From: Phytophthora quininea
Taxonomy: Eukaryota; Oomycota; Peronosporomycetes; Peronosporales; Peronosporaceae
Direction: 5' to 3'
Length of the DNA: 64,000 bases
Assembly: GCA_011947345.1 (NCBI GenBank)
Contig: JAAVTG010000528.1
Location: 1-64,000 of the forward strand
Position 1 is the first letter of the stretch. Each line of letters opens with the position of its first letter. A program made the position numbers and the translations under genes. Positions 43,668 through 55,867 of the stretch are shown in pieces. A model generated the notes under the pieces. It did no database searches and was not told where the DNA came from. It saw only the letters and a program-made list of their open reading frames with translations.

Positions 43668-44145
43668 GTCCGCTCCTGTAAGCTATCGGATTGATACGTG
43701 CGACTCGAAGGGCAAAACCAAAAGTGATGATCGATAAGATGTACAGGACACCCGCCGAGTGCATCAAGCAGCACTGCAGGACGACCGGCGCTGGATTATA
43801 CTCGGTCCCTCCGTCGCGACATGCTGAATATTGTTGGCAAGGCAGGTCAAGCACCACATACAGCTGCAGCAAGGAGAGCGAATGATACGCTTTAGGGGTT
43901 CTTGGGACATCCAGAGCTGGCCGTGCTCAAAACTCGTTGGACACGGGCGGTGCAAATCCCAGCACATGTGCTCGGTGTCTCTGGATTTTGGCACGAGGAG
44001 ATAAGCATGCCGATCCATGTTTATTCACCGCAAAGCCATGTGATCTTGCGCTAGTCGTCGCCAGCAAGTCAGCGTCGCTTTCATGCTGTCCGCGCGCTTC
44101 CAAACCACTCTGCAGGCTTCAGACATTACCACTCATTCTATTCAC
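43668..44145. other. Intergenic, no gene seen
   Basis: Promoter side of copy 2 and 3' side of copy 3. Nothing recognisable. Confidence 0.5.
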
Positions 44146-46327
44146 TCATACAAAATTTGTGCTGTAGCCCGACGCGGCAGCGGCCTCAGCAGTTGTTGCG
44201 CCTCGAGCTGCAGTCGCGTTCTTGCCCTGCTCTTCCTTCTTCCACGCCAGGTCTCGAATGCGAGCCTCCATCTTCCTCGTTTGCGTTTTCTGATAGGCGG
44301 CGGTGGCTGAAGTCACCAGGACGACCACAGCAGCGACTGCGATTGAAAGATACATGGGCGGCCCGTACATCTTGCTGTCCTTCTTGCTCGACCTGGAGCT
44401 GGCCACCGTGGTGCAACGAGGACCCGTCCACGAGTTTGAAAGGCATTTGCAGCGCCCGTTCGTATTGCACGTGCCGGTCTTCACGGACGTGGAGCCTTTC
44501 ATGGAGATCGTGCAGTCGTTGTCGGACTTGCAGTAGGCCATGCCGGACACCTTTGTGTACGGGTTGTCGCTGTCGGTGTAGTCGTCAATATTGTCTTCAA
44601 TCCACTGTTTGGTCGGGTGAGAAGCGGGGTCGCAACCGATAGCCATGTTGGAGTTAGCCGATGTATCCTGGTACAACCGAATGTAGTCAACCTTTAGATG
44701 CATGGGGAATTCGTCGCAGATAGCGTTGTTTTGAGCGTTGGAGTGGTCGCCGTAGCAACCACTCGAGCCAGCGTTCGGTGGCTTGGACCCCCAAGAGCTG
44801 GACAACGCCACATTGAAGAGGATGTACATGGGCTCCTCGATCATGAGCTTGCGAGGGTTTAACTGCGCCTTGTCTTGTGGCGGTTTAGTTAAAGCGTCTG
44901 CGCCGATTTCGAAGATGGCCTGCCCCTCGACTTCCCAACGAACGTATCCCGAGTCCCCTGTGACCCACTCGAGCGTGTACGTGACCCAGCCCATGTAAGC
45001 ACCCATGTGCACTTCCCAGTTGGACGAGATAGCGTCCATTTGGTAGGCAAATTCCCCTCCAGCAGCGGTAGAACCAGCGGACGAGGAGCACGCCGAATTC
45101 GTGTTACCGGCACTACAGAGATACGCCCCCAAGTACGCGTTTTGCTTGGGAAACACGTTCCATTGACGTTGACACCCCAATGGACTGTTCCATTGTCCTT
45201 GAAACCTAGATCAGCGTTCACATCAAACGACGCTGGACAAATATCCATTGTGCAGGCGTTCTCAGTGATACCTTTGGCCACCGACGCGTTGATCGTTGCA
45301 AAGCTCTGGACTTTGCTGCTCTCCACGTCGCAAATGTTGTTGGCGCCGTAGCGAAGCCGTTGATACCAAGACCTGTAGCCGCGGACGTCCTCGTAGTACT
45401 GCGTCGGCACGTCTTGGTTGTTGGCGCCCTCCGTCGTGCAGATGTAGCTGTAGTAGCAATACCCAGACGCGGTCGTGTTGTCTGACATTCGTCGGAATTG
45501 GTTGGGCATCCCGGGGCCCACTTGAATCGACGACGAAATGTCGGTGCCGCCACCCTCAAGAATGTCGATTTCCGGGGCGCCACGGCCCTGGTTGGGGTGC
45601 AGACCGTGACCTGGAGTAGAATTGCATGCGCTGATGCGTTGGTTCTGTGAGGCAAAAATGGTCTCGTTACATTCGCTGTACGAGTACGGCCACATACGAG
45701 CTGTCGAGGCGCTGAAGATGGCACGACCGAGGTTCCCCATCATCCAAATGCCTGGCCACGTCGGGTAGTAGCTGATGTTAGATGCACGGGTTGTCATCGA
45801 CCCCGTCTTCACGTCCGGGTTGCCCGATTTGTTGGTCACCGCGCCAGGAAGCTGCGCCCGCACCTCGATGAGACCTCCTGGAAACAGAATTTGTTCCAGC
45901 TCTGCAGCATTCCCGATCGGTAGTAGAACGTCACGGTCTGGTAGCCTGGTGGTGTGATGTAGTTATTCCAGACTGTGAAGTTTGTCTCGTAGATGTCGGA
46001 CTCGATGTAGAAGTAGCAAGTGCCGTCGCTGTCGCACTTGGTCCCCGTCATGTTCTTGGCGTAGATTTCGAGCGCCGCGTTGACACCGTCGGGTTTCTCG
46101 ATTGCAGTCCACATGTGGTCGTCGCCGGCGTCGAAGCTCCGTCCTTTGTCGTTGAATTCATCGCTCATCGTCAATGTCCAGGTGTCCCCTCTAGAAGACT
46201 TGAAGTGTTTAGCACTCGATGGGGTGTTAATGTCCACCCACGGCAAGACCCCTGACTTCGTCGAGTACGTCTGGTTCGCCGCACACACAATGGCTATCCA
46301 AATTAACCCCAAAACAACCAGGAACAT
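44146..46327 (-). CDS. Skn1/Kre6-like beta-glucan synthesis protein, copy 3
   Basis: About 727 residues from the ATG at 46327 (M-F-L-V-V-L-G-L-I-W-I-A-I-V, signal peptide). Core with W-P-G-I-W-M-M-G-N-L-G-R-A and P-E-I-D-I-L-E, EGF-like C-N-T-N-G-R-C-K-C, one membrane helix, Ala-rich tail ending S-T-N-F-V. Shifts at about 45877 (C-F-Q then G-G-L) and at GGG 45148-45150, each needing one extra base. Confidence 0.88.
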
Positions 46328-46645
46328 TGTCGTTGAGATCACGTGCAGGGCAGGCTGTGGAGGATTTAAAGTGCGTTGCCTTCAGGGATTATTTATCGCA
46401 ACGAGAACACTGCACCTGAGCCAAGGCGCTGTCCAGGACCTGTATATGGGACGCGTTACGGGACGCGCGTGGATGAGCCGCAGGCGACGCAAACAATTGT
46501 CCCCCATAATCTCCGCCCTGCTCAATTGCGTGGCGGACAAAAAGCGAACTAGTTTATGCTGTTGCAGCCCAAACTCGCGTGGATTTTTGATGATCGATCG
46601 AGATCTGATCGTTTCGCAGTGAATTGCTAACATTTACTAGCGCTG

Positions 46646-48201
46646 TTATACAGAGTTCGTGCTGCAGCCTTCTTTCACTGACTCAATCACATTGGGTTGT
46701 CCGCTGGTCCTTTTCGGTTGCTCGGTCTTGGACCTCAAGACGAGCTTGGGTCTTTCACTCCGTTGCCGTCTGATCAGCAACAGTGCAAGAGATAGCGAAT
46801 ACGATCACAGCAGCAAAGGCGATCGACACTGACAGCGGTGGACCGTACATCTCGTCGTCGTCGTCGTCGCTATTGGACTCAGCAACTTTCGTGCAGCGAG
46901 GGCCATTTGACGAGTCCGTCGAGCACTTGCAGCGGCCATTCGAGTTGCACGTGCCCATTCTTACCGCCGTCGACTTGCTAACAGCAATGGATCAATCGGC
47001 GTCGGATCTGCAGAAGGCCATGCCGGACACCTTTGTGTACGGGTCGTCACTATCCGTGTAGTCGTCGATGTTGTCTCCAATCCACTGCTTGGTCGCGTGG
47101 GAAGCAGGGTCACATGGCGTGTCTTAATACAAACGGATGTAGTCGATCTTCATTCCCATCGGGAAGGCATCGCAGATGGCGTTGTCTTGCGAATTAGAAT
47201 CGTCTCAATAGCACTCTCTCGTGCCGGCGTCAGGCGGCTTGGATCCCCTGGAGCTAGACATTGCGATGTTGACGATAATGTAGATGGGCTCTTCGACCAT
47301 GAGCTTTCTGGGGTTCGTCTGCGCCTTGTCTTGCAGTGGAGTTGTGAAGGCGTCTGCAGGGATCCAAATCCGAAGAAATGGCGTCCATTTGGTAAGCGAA
47401 TTCACAGTGGGACCACTTGACGATGTGCACTCCGAGTTTGTGTTACCGGCACCGCAGAGATAAACGCCTATGTAGGCATTCTGCTTAAGAAAACACGTGC
47501 CATTGGAGTTGATCCGTACCATTATCTTTAAAGCCGAGCTTAGCGTTCACAGCATGCAATGCTGGGCATAAAGCCATAGCACAAGCGTTCGCGGTGATTC
47601 CTTTCATCAAGGACGAATTGATGGCAGCGAAAGTTTGGATCTCGTCCTGCTCGACGTCGCAAATGTTGTTGGCGCGGTAGCGCAGTCCTTGGTGCCAGGA
47701 TTTGTGCCCTCGAAAGTTCCAGTAGTAGACCGTCGGAACATCTTTGTTGTTGGCGCCTTCCGTGGTGCAGGCGTAGCTGTAGCAATACCCTGAAGCTGTC
47801 GTGTTGTCTGATAGCATGCAGAAATTTTCGGGTGTCCCCGGAGCAACCTGAACAGATGACGAAATAGCAGTTCCTCCACCTTCAAGAAGGTCGCTCTCGC
47901 GGGGCCCGCTGCCCTGGTTGGTGTTCAAGCCGTGTCCCGGTGTGTCGTCGCAGGCGTTGATGCGCTAGTTCTGCGAGTCGAAGATGGTCTCGTCGCACCC
48001 GTTGTAACAGTACGGCCACATGCCAGAAGTAGAGGCGCTGAAGACGGCGCGACCGAGGTTCCCCATGAACCAAATGCCCAGCCACGTCAGGTCGTATCCA
48101 TAGTCGATGTTGGCAGCTCGCGTCGTCGTCGACCCATTTTTCACGTCAGGATTGCCCGAAGAATTAGAGATCACACCGAGTACTGCTAGCACTTCAATCA
48201 C
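46646..48201 (-). pseudogene. Skn1/Kre6-like pseudogene, copy 4, 5'-truncated
   Basis: Begins abruptly at about 48201 within the core, so the first 150 or so codons and the signal peptide are missing. It has a TAG in place of Gln in N-Q-R-I (about 47970), deletions in the core (about 47370-47400 and 47500-47530) and several shifts. It keeps recognisable W-F-M-G-N-L-G-R-A, the EGF-like C-N-S-N-G-R-C-K-C and a tail ending S-T-N-S-V. Closest in look to copy 3. Clearly dead. Confidence 0.85.
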
Positions 48202-48346
48202 GACGACTGCGAATTCCCTTTCAACCGATGAAGCTCTGTCCGCATTTCCAATTCACAAGCACCGAGCGCATCAAAATTAAATGTAAGAGCACTTTGGAAG
48301 TTGTCATGTTTGCTTCCGATTCTGACGGGGACACTCATCTATACAC

Positions 48347-50534
48347 TCAAACAAAATTCGTGCTGTAGGGGACTCCATGCCGGTCTTAGCAGTGACAACA
48401 ACGTCTCCAGTTGACGAGAACGACGCGGCGCCCAAGTCCTTTGTTTGCTCCATTTTGATCGCGTGGTCCCGAAGTCTCGCCATGTTTTTCTTCCTTTGGC
48501 GAAGCTGGTACGCTATGATGGCCAAGGTGACCACGACGGCCACAACAGCGATAATGACCGCGACGTACATTGGTGGACCGTAGAGTGTGTCGTCGTCGGA
48601 GCTGTCGGTCGAGCTGGCAGCATCAGTGCAGCGAGGACCTGTCCACGAATCTGAAGAACACTTGCAACGACCGTCAGAGTTGCAAGACCCTGTTGTGACG
48701 GATGTCGCGCTGTCGATGGTGCAGTCGTCGTCCGAGCTGCAAAAGGCCATGCCCGACACTTCGGTCCACGGGTTGTCGTCGTTGGTGTAGTCGTCGATGT
48801 TGTCCTCGATCCACGTCTTGGTCGGGTGCGAGGACGGATCGCAGCCGATGGCCATGTCCGTGCCGTCCGATGTGTCCTGGTAGATGCGGATGTAGTCGAT
48901 CTTCAGGTACATGGGGAACGAGTCGCAGATGGCGTTGTCCATGGAGCTGGAGCCATCGCCCCAGCAATCACCCGACCCGGCGTTGGGCGGGGACGATCCC
49001 CACGAACTTGACAGAGCGACGTTGAAGATGACGTACATGGGCTCCTCGATCATGATCTTCTTCGGATTCATCTGTGCCGTGTCCTGCGGAGGATTGATGA
49101 TCGACTCGGCTGGAATCTCAAAGATGACTTGCTTCTCCACCTCCCAGCGGATGTACCCCGAGTCGCCCATGACCCACTCCACCGTGTACGTGACCCAGTC
49201 CAAGTACGCGGCCATGTGGACCTCCCAATCCGTCGAAATGGCATCCATTTGATACGCGAATTCGGATCCAGCGCTGGTGGAGCCGCTGGACGCCGTACAC
49301 TCCGAGTTGGTGTTGCCTGCGTTACACAAGTACGCGCCCATGTAGGCATTCTGCTTGGGGAAGCAGGTTCCATTGGAGTTGATGCCCCAGTGCACCGTGC
49401 CGTTGTCCTTGTAGCCCATGTCGCCGTTGACGTCGTAGGACGCGGGACACAGCTCCATCGTGCATGCGTTGTCCGTGATCCCCTTGGTCAGCGACGCGTT
49501 GATGGTGGCGAAGCTCTGGACGTCGTCCTTTTCAACGTCACAAATGTTGTTGGCGCCATAGCGAAGTCCTTGGTACCAAGACTTATGGCCTCGGATATCC
49601 CAGTAGTACTCTGTCGGGACATCCTGGTTATTGGCGCCTTCGGTCTCACACGCGTAATTGTAGAAACAGTACTCGGACGAATTGTCCGTGAACATGCGGA
49701 AGTCCTCAGGCATGCCAGGCCCAACTTGAATGGAAGACGAGATGGCAGTGCCGCCACCTTCGAGGATATCGATCTCCGGAGCTCCTCGGCCCTGGTTGGC
49801 ATTCAAACCGTGGCCGGGGCTGTCGTCGCAAGCACTGATGCGCTGGTTCTGTGAAGAGAAGATGGTCTCGTTGCACTCGTTGTACGTGAACGGCCACATC
49901 CTCGCCGTCGACGACGTGAACAGAGCTCGACCGAGGTTGCCCATGAGCCAGATGCCGGGCCACGTCGGGTAGTAGTCGATGTTGGCAGCTCGGACTGTGG
50001 TCGACCCCGTCTCAACGTCCGGGTTGCCTGATGCGTTGGTCACCGCACCGGGTAGTTGGACGCGTACTTCGATCAATCCGCCTTGGAAGCAGAACTTGTT
50101 CCAGCTCTGCACCATGGCCGAGCGGTAGTAGAACGTCACATCTTCGTATCCCGGCGGAGAGATGTAGCTATTCCAGATCGACTCTGTGTAGTTGGCAGTC
50201 GTGGTGTTGATGTAGAAGTAGCAGTGGCCGTCGCTGTCGCAGTCGGTGCTGGACATGTTCTTGGAGTAGTATTCCAGCGCCGAGTTAACGCCGTCTCCAA
50301 GTTCCAGCGCCGTCCAGAGATGGTCGTCACCGGGGTCGAAGCTGCGGCCTTCAGTGTTGAATTCGTCGCTCATGGTGAGCGTCCAGGTATCACCTCGCGA
50401 CGAAGTGTAGGTCTGTGCATTGTCGGGGTGTCGACGTCCACCCAGGGCAGCACGCCCGACTTGGTCGAGTACGACGAGCTACCGAGGACGGTCCCGGTCA
50501 AAAGCACGATCGCGCTGAGCGTCGCTCGACTCAT
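48347..50534 (-). CDS. Skn1/Kre6-like beta-glucan synthesis protein, copy 5
   Basis: About 729 residues from the ATG at 50534 (M-S-R-A-T-L-S-A-I-V-L-L, signal peptide). A long uninterrupted core runs from 50373 with P-E-I-D-I-L-E, EGF-like C-N-S-D-G-R-C-K-C, membrane helix and cytosolic tail. Shifts at GGGG 50425-50428, shared with copy 2, and at GGGG 48368-48371 close to the end. With one extra base there, the tail ends Y-S-T-N-F-V with the stop at 48349-48347, like its paralogues; as written, the frame runs on to 48304. Confidence 0.9.
48785..50474 (-). repeat. Near-identical tract shared with copy 2 (second copy)
   Basis: 1690 bp matching 41900-43588, offset 6886 bp in the upper and 6885 bp in the lower part because of the one-base difference. 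Confidence 0.85.
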
Positions 50535-51070
50535 GGCGGAGAAGAAGAAATGTTGGCATTTTTGAGCAGGGTCGTGACCCCACAGTTGCACGGCCCCCGA
50601 CTCGAGGCCAATCGGCGACAGCGTCTGGGTGGTCCTGTCACACCTGAGGCTTCTCGACGGATCTCCGACGAAGACGCCACTTCATGGCGAATCCGGACTG
50701 TGAACCTTCAGCGCAATGGAAAGTCTCGTGGCCTTCGATCGAGCACTTCGTGTGGAGTTGCTGCTAACGTAGGGCCATGGGGATGAAAGTTCTGTGTGCT
50801 CATGGCCAGCCTCTCGTCGGTGGTGAGATCATCGACCATCCTGCTCGCCTGGAATATCTTGCAGAGACTGCGCCGAGATCGGTTTAGAGCCTTCGCTCGA
50901 GTGTCGAGGAAGGCGACAGCGACTGGAAGATCCTCACTTCTCGTTGCAAGTCGCAGTCCGCAGACGACCTGTCTTCCTGCGGTGAGTCGATGGAGATACT
51001 TGCTTGTGTACAAACTCTTCGACTGTATTAACATGGTTGACTTTTTGCTTTTGCTGTAGAAGCACTCGAT
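50535..51070. other. Intergenic, no gene seen
   Basis: Promoter side of copy 5 and 3' side of copy 6. Nothing recognisable. Confidence 0.5.
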
Positions 51071-53282
51071 CTATACGAAGTTGGTGCTGTAGTTGTCCTT
51101 GGGAGGTTTGACCACCGAGTCGCCCAGCGACAGGTTGGCGCCGTCGGGGCCTTTGGTTTGTCGTGCCATGATCTCCTTCTGCAAGACTTCGTCGGTCTTC
51201 TTCGTGGCCAAGAAGGACAGATAGACGGAGGCGAAGGTCGTAAGCACCGTGATGCCCATGAAGACACCCGACACGTACATTGGTGGGCCGTACGAGTCGC
51301 TCGAGAAGAGGCCGTCGCTGCTGCCGTCACTGGTAGACGACGACGCTACAGTGCAGCGCGGACCAGTCCACGTCGTGGCTGAGCACGAGCAGCGGCCGTT
51401 CACGCAGGTGCCGGTCGTGATGGCTGTTGTAGAGTTAGTCTCAATAGTGCAGTCCTCGTTGGAGTCACAGAACGCCTTGCCCGAGACTTTCTTCCACGGG
51501 TTGTCGTCATCTACGTACGAGTCGATGTTGTCTTCGATCCACTGCTTGGTAGGGTGAGTCGATGGATCGCAGCCCACGGCCATATCGGAGCCCGACGACG
51601 TGTCCTGGTACACACGAACGTAATCGATCTTTAAATACATGGGAAACGAGTCGCAGATGGCGTTCGTGGTCGCGTCCGAGCCGTCTCCCCAGCAATCCCT
51701 TCGCCAGCATTGGGCGGAGAAGAGCCCCAAGTGCTGGAAAGCGCGACGTTGAAGATGACGTACATGGGCTCCTCAATCATGATCTTCTTGGGGTTCATCT
51801 GGGCGGCGTCCTGCGGCGGGTTGGTGAGGACGTCGGCAGTGACCTCGAAGATCGGCTCGCCCGACAACATCCAACGGATGTAGCCGTCGTCGCCCATGAC
51901 CCACTCGAGCTGGTACGTCAACCAGTCCGTGTAGGCGCCGACCTGAATCTCCCAGTTGGACGAGATGGCGTCCATTTGGTACGCAAATTGAGACGAAGAG
52001 TCTGTGGATCCGCTCGAGGCTGTACAGTCCGGGTCTGTGTTGCCGGCACTACATAGGAAGGCCCCGTATAGGCGTTCTGTTTGGGGAAGCACGTGCCGTT
52101 GACATTGATGCCCCAGTGCACAGTCCCGTTGTCCATGAAATCCAAGTCGGCGTTCACGTCGAACGACGCAGGACACAAGTCCACCGTACAGGCGTTCTCC
52201 GTGATGCCGGTCTCCAGTGACGCTGCAATGGTCTTGTACGACTGCATCAACGTTGAGTCCGAGTCGCAGTAGTTGTTGGCGCCATAGCGCAGACCCTGGT
52301 ACCATGACTTGTGCCCTCGCTTGCTTTCGTAGTAGGCCGTGGGGACGTCGATGTTGTTGGCGCCTTCGGTCGTGCAGTCATAGCTGTAGAAGCAGTACGA
52401 GCCTGCACTCGTGTTATCTGCCATGATGCGGAACTGCTCTGGCATGCCAGGACCAACCTGGACCGACGACGAGATGGCAGTGCCGCCACCTTCGAGGATA
52501 TCAATCTCAGGGGCTCCTCGACCCTGGTTGGCGTTCAAACCATGGCCAGGACTGTCATCACATGCACTAATTCTCTGGTTCTGCGAGTCAAAGACCGTGT
52601 CGTTGCACTCGTTGTACGTGAACGGCCACATTCGACTCGTGGACGCACTGAAGATGGCTCGGCCGAGGTTGCCCATGAGCCAAATACCGGGCCACGTCGG
52701 GTAGTAGTCGATGTTGGAAGCTCGCACGCTGCTGGATCCGGTCTCAACGTCCGGGTTTCCGGACGCATTGGTCACCGCACCAGGTAGTTGCGCGCGGACC
52801 TCGATCATGCCGCCCTGGAAGCAGAACTTGTTCCAGCTCTGCACCATGCCGGACTTGTAGTAGAAGGACACGTCTTCGTATCCTGCTGGGGACAGGTAGT
52901 CGTTCCAGAGACTCAGCGTCGTCGTGCCCGTGTCCGCTTCGATGTAAAAGTAGCAGTCGTCGCCGTCGCACTTGGTACCGGTCATATTGTGCATGTAGAT
53001 CTCCAGCGCCGAGTTGACGCCGTCCGCTTTCTCCATGGAGGTCCAGAGATGGTCATCGCCGGGTTCGAAGCTGCGGTCCTCCGTGTTGAACTCGTCGCTC
53101 ATGACCAGGCTCCAGGTGTCGCCTCGGGACGTCTTGTACGTCTGTCGGGAGCTCGGAGTGGCCGGGTCGACCCACGGCAGGATGCCCGACTTGGTCGAGT
53201 ACGTTTTCGAGGCGCTTGCACCGAGTGCTCCAGCAGATACCACCAGCCCCAGCAGAGCCTGCATTCGATTCCTTCGCGCCAT
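51071..53282 (-). CDS. Skn1/Kre6-like beta-glucan synthesis protein, copy 6
   Basis: About 737 residues from the ATG at 53282 (M-A-R-R-N-R-M-Q-A-L-L-G-L-V-V, signal peptide). Core with P-E-I-D-I-L-E, a C-V-N-G-R-C-S-C EGF-like remnant, membrane helix and tail ending S-T-N-F-V. Shifts at CCCC 52062-52065 and CCC 51697-51699; one extra base each restores A-Y-T-G-A-F-L-C and N-A-G-E-G-D-C-W. Confidence 0.9.
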
Positions 53283-54069
53283 GGCCGTCGTCGTGATAGA
53301 CTATTGAGCTCGAACGGAGACTTGGTTGCTCTGTCCGAAGAAGCGAACTGGGCTCGACGAGAATGCACCGACCGTCCTCTTCGGACGGCGAAGAGCGCCG
53401 AGGTGCGTGGCATGAATGCTTTCCGCCCGCATCCCATCTGGCGCGGCTTTGACCTGAGATCGGGCGGCAAACGTGTCGCGATTTGTATGCGGCGCGACTA
53501 GCGCGCTCCTCGACCATCCTGAAGCGCCAGAGACCGAGGCCAGGTGATCGGTGGGGCACCAAGCAAGGGGGCCAAGGCGGGCCGCCCGGCTCCGACGGCC
53601 GTGCAGTTGTGTCGGGACCGATCGCGATCGCGTCTGGCGTGCGCATCGCCGGTGGCTTCGTTCGCTAGCAGGATCGCAGCGAGATGCCGGCGGAATTCAA
53701 AGTGGACAGGAGCGGAATATCTGTCCGAGTTGCAGCGTCGGGGATTTGCCGCGGGGTTAGTCGATGCCTGTAGTCCAACCAAGTGAAATGCACGCTCGAG
53801 AAGGACGGTGGCCTAACTGGCAGCAAGCTCGACGCATTTCTCGCCCGCTTCCCAGCACAGCTTCATGCAGTCGGCGGCAGGACAGCCCAAGTTGTTTACT
53901 CTCTTCCAGATCCGTGGGCACGTGATTCACGAGTACACCCGGCCGTCTAGGGGATTACTGTAGTGTTCTCCACGGCTTTGACCAAAGACGTTGTCCGATG
54001 ACGCTCGTGCAAGTGGCAGCAGCTTGTAGCCTTGAGGGAAAGTTGGAAAGTGAAGCACTTGAAGGCAAA
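53283..54069. other. Intergenic between divergent genes, no gene seen
   Basis: Promoter region for copy 6 (minus) and the transporter at 54193 (plus). No further gene recognised. Confidence 0.5.
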
Positions 54070-54110
54070 CATGAAAGATATGGGTGCTTCGAAAACTCGT
54101 ATCTTTCATG
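54070..54110. repeat. Perfect 11-bp inverted repeat with 19-nt loop
   Basis: CATGAAAGATA at 54070-54080 and its complement TATCTTTCATG at 54100-54110, about 83 bp before the transporter ATG. Could be a regulatory palindrome or hairpin in the 5' leader. Confidence 0.7.
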
Positions 54111-54192
54111 TTTCCCTTTCCGTTTTGAAGGCCCCAGACTGGACCATCACTCCGTTCCGCATTGTCGAAGCCGCTTCTTCTCGGGCTCAAGC

Positions 54193-55683
54193 ATGAGCCG
54201 CTTCGTCGCTGGGCTCGACTTCTACAACTACGACATGTACGGCGGGCTGCGGCCTGGCGGCTGCGTGTCGCTGCTCTCTCGCGCTTTCGTGGGGCTCGTG
54301 GCCGCCACTTTCACGTCCTCGTTCGTCTACGTTGGCGCCCGCTACGGTCTCCTGCTCATGGTCAGCGCCAAGCTGCAGCTCTCCGCCGCCCAGACCGCTG
54401 CCATGGACCGACTCGTGGAGGTGCCCGCCGCTATGGCCTTCTTCGTGGGACTCTACGCCGACGCCGTGCCGCTCGCAGACACCCGTCGCAAGAGCTACAT
54501 GGCGCTGGGGATGCTGCTGAGCCTGCTGAGCCTCTCCTTCATCGGTCTGGGCTGCCTGTTCGCGCAGGAGCTGGCGAGCGACGGCTTCCGGTACGTGATG
54601 ATGCTGCTGATGGGCGTCGTGAGCTTCGGCTCCATGATCAACTTCTGTTCGGTGCACACGGCGGTTGTGACGCTCTCGCAGCAGGAGAGTCTCGAGCGAA
54701 GAGGCGTGTTCCAAGCGGACTACCTGGTGGTGCGCGCCGTGGGCCAGCTGAGCGCCAGGCTGGTGGTGTACGTGATCCAGAACGTCGTGCAGACGCACGA
54801 GATCGCGCTGATGCTGGTCTTGCTCGCGGCCATCTCCATCGCCACGATCATCGTGGTGCTCGAGACGCTGGATGAAGCCAGCGCCTACCAGAAGGAGTCG
54901 CTGCGTTGCAAGTGCGAGAGCTACTGGAAGGTCACCAAGCAGAAGGCGGTCTGGAGGGTGTTGCTGCTCGTGGGCAGCTTTGCCTTCTTTCTCAACTTCT
55001 ACTTCCCATTGGTGGTGCAAGCTCTCAGACAGTGGACGAACACGACGGACAACGCGTCGGCCCTGCTCAGCAGCAGCTTGAACGACCTGGTGATGATCCT
55101 CACGGTGCTGGTGTGGAGACTTCGATTCCGCAATGTGCTCTGGAGAAAACTGTTTGCCGTGGCGCCGATCATGACCATTGTCCCGCAGGCGATACTTACA
55201 GTGCTGGTCGTCCCTGCGGTCGCTCGCAGTCCTGCCGTGTACATTGTGCTGACCGGAGTAAGCGGAGTGGCCACGGGGGTCATGGCGCTGGCGCTGCTTG
55301 TCCCCGTGACGGAGATCATCGAGGAAGACACGGAAGGCGGCGTGGTCGGCCTCGCGCTGTCGTTCAACACGATCTTGAAGGTGTTCGTGAGCACGCTGCT
55401 GACGACCATCCAGCGCGCGTCCTACTTCCCGTCCAGCGACGACCAGGACACCACGAGCCACCGCTGGTCCATCGCTGTCCTGCAGATCATCTCGTGCGGC
55501 GTGAACGTGCTGGCCTTCATCAGCCTCGTGTTCCTGCCCATCCAGAAGCTCGACGCGCAGCTCGTGCGCATGTACGGAGGCTTCACTGACAACGCCGGCG
55601 CCATCACCGCCGCCGCGTTCCTCACCTCACTCGGCTACTGCGTCGCGTACAACATCTACATCTTCAGCGAGGCCATCGATTGA
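54193..55683 (+). CDS. Folate-biopterin (BT1)-type transporter 1
   Basis: 496 residues with about a dozen hydrophobic segments, no signal peptide. The first third holds the family pattern: P-W/V-E-V-P-A-A-M-A-F-F-V-G-L-Y-A-D-A-V-P-L followed by D-T-R-R-K-S-Y-M-A-L-G, the equivalent of the D-x-x-P-x-x-G-x-R-R-K-x-Y-M motif of BT1/MFS carriers. A long central cytosolic loop (K-C-E-S-Y-W-K-V-T-K-Q-K) separates two halves. Substrate unknown; pteridines or folates are only a family guess. ATG 54193 is chosen. An upstream in-frame ATG at 53998 would add 65 residues read through an inverted repeat. No intron. Confidence 0.82.
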   Translation: MSRFVAGLDFYNYDMYGGLRPGGCVSLLSRAFVGLVAATFTSSFVYVGARYGLLLMVSAKLQLSAAQTAAMDRLVEVPAAMAFFVGLYADAVPLADTRRKSYMALGMLLSLLSLSFIGLGCLFAQELASDGFRYVMMLLMGVVSFGSMINFCSVHTAVVTLSQQESLERRGVFQADYLVVRAVGQLSARLVVYVIQNVVQTHEIALMLVLLAAISIATIIVVLETLDEASAYQKESLRCKCESYWKVTKQKAVWRVLLLVGSFAFFLNFYFPLVVQALRQWTNTTDNASALLSSSLNDLVMILTVLVWRLRFRNVLWRKLFAVAPIMTIVPQAILTVLVVPAVARSPAVYIVLTGVSGVATGVMALALLVPVTEIIEEDTEGGVVGLALSFNTILKVFVSTLLTTIQRASYFPSSDDQDTTSHRWSIAVLQIISCGVNVLAFISLVFLPIQKLDAQLVRMYGGFTDNAGAITAAAFLTSLGYCVAYNIYIFSEAID

Positions 55684-55867
55684 GCCCGCGCACAGCCTCG
55701 TACCAGTATCACACGGACCCACCGTCGATCTGAGGGTTCCCGACAGTAAATGCACCGCGCAGACCTAAGATGCCCAAGATTACTTTTTCAGCGTGTCCCA
55801 TATCTCCTTCATTGGCTGCCTCTTTCGTCTCCATTTTCCGGCTCACGTCCAAGCAGACTCGACCAGC

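Noticed and set aside
36146..53282. Reading each frameshifted Skn1-like copy as a pseudogene
   Set aside because: Except for copy 4 the breaks are single run-length changes like those in unrelated genes nearby, and copy 2 versus copy 5 shows one to be a lone missing T.
54187..55461. 424-codon minus-strand frame
   Set aside because: Mirror of the transporter gene; His/Gln/Arg-rich composition is typical of antisense of a GC-rich membrane protein.
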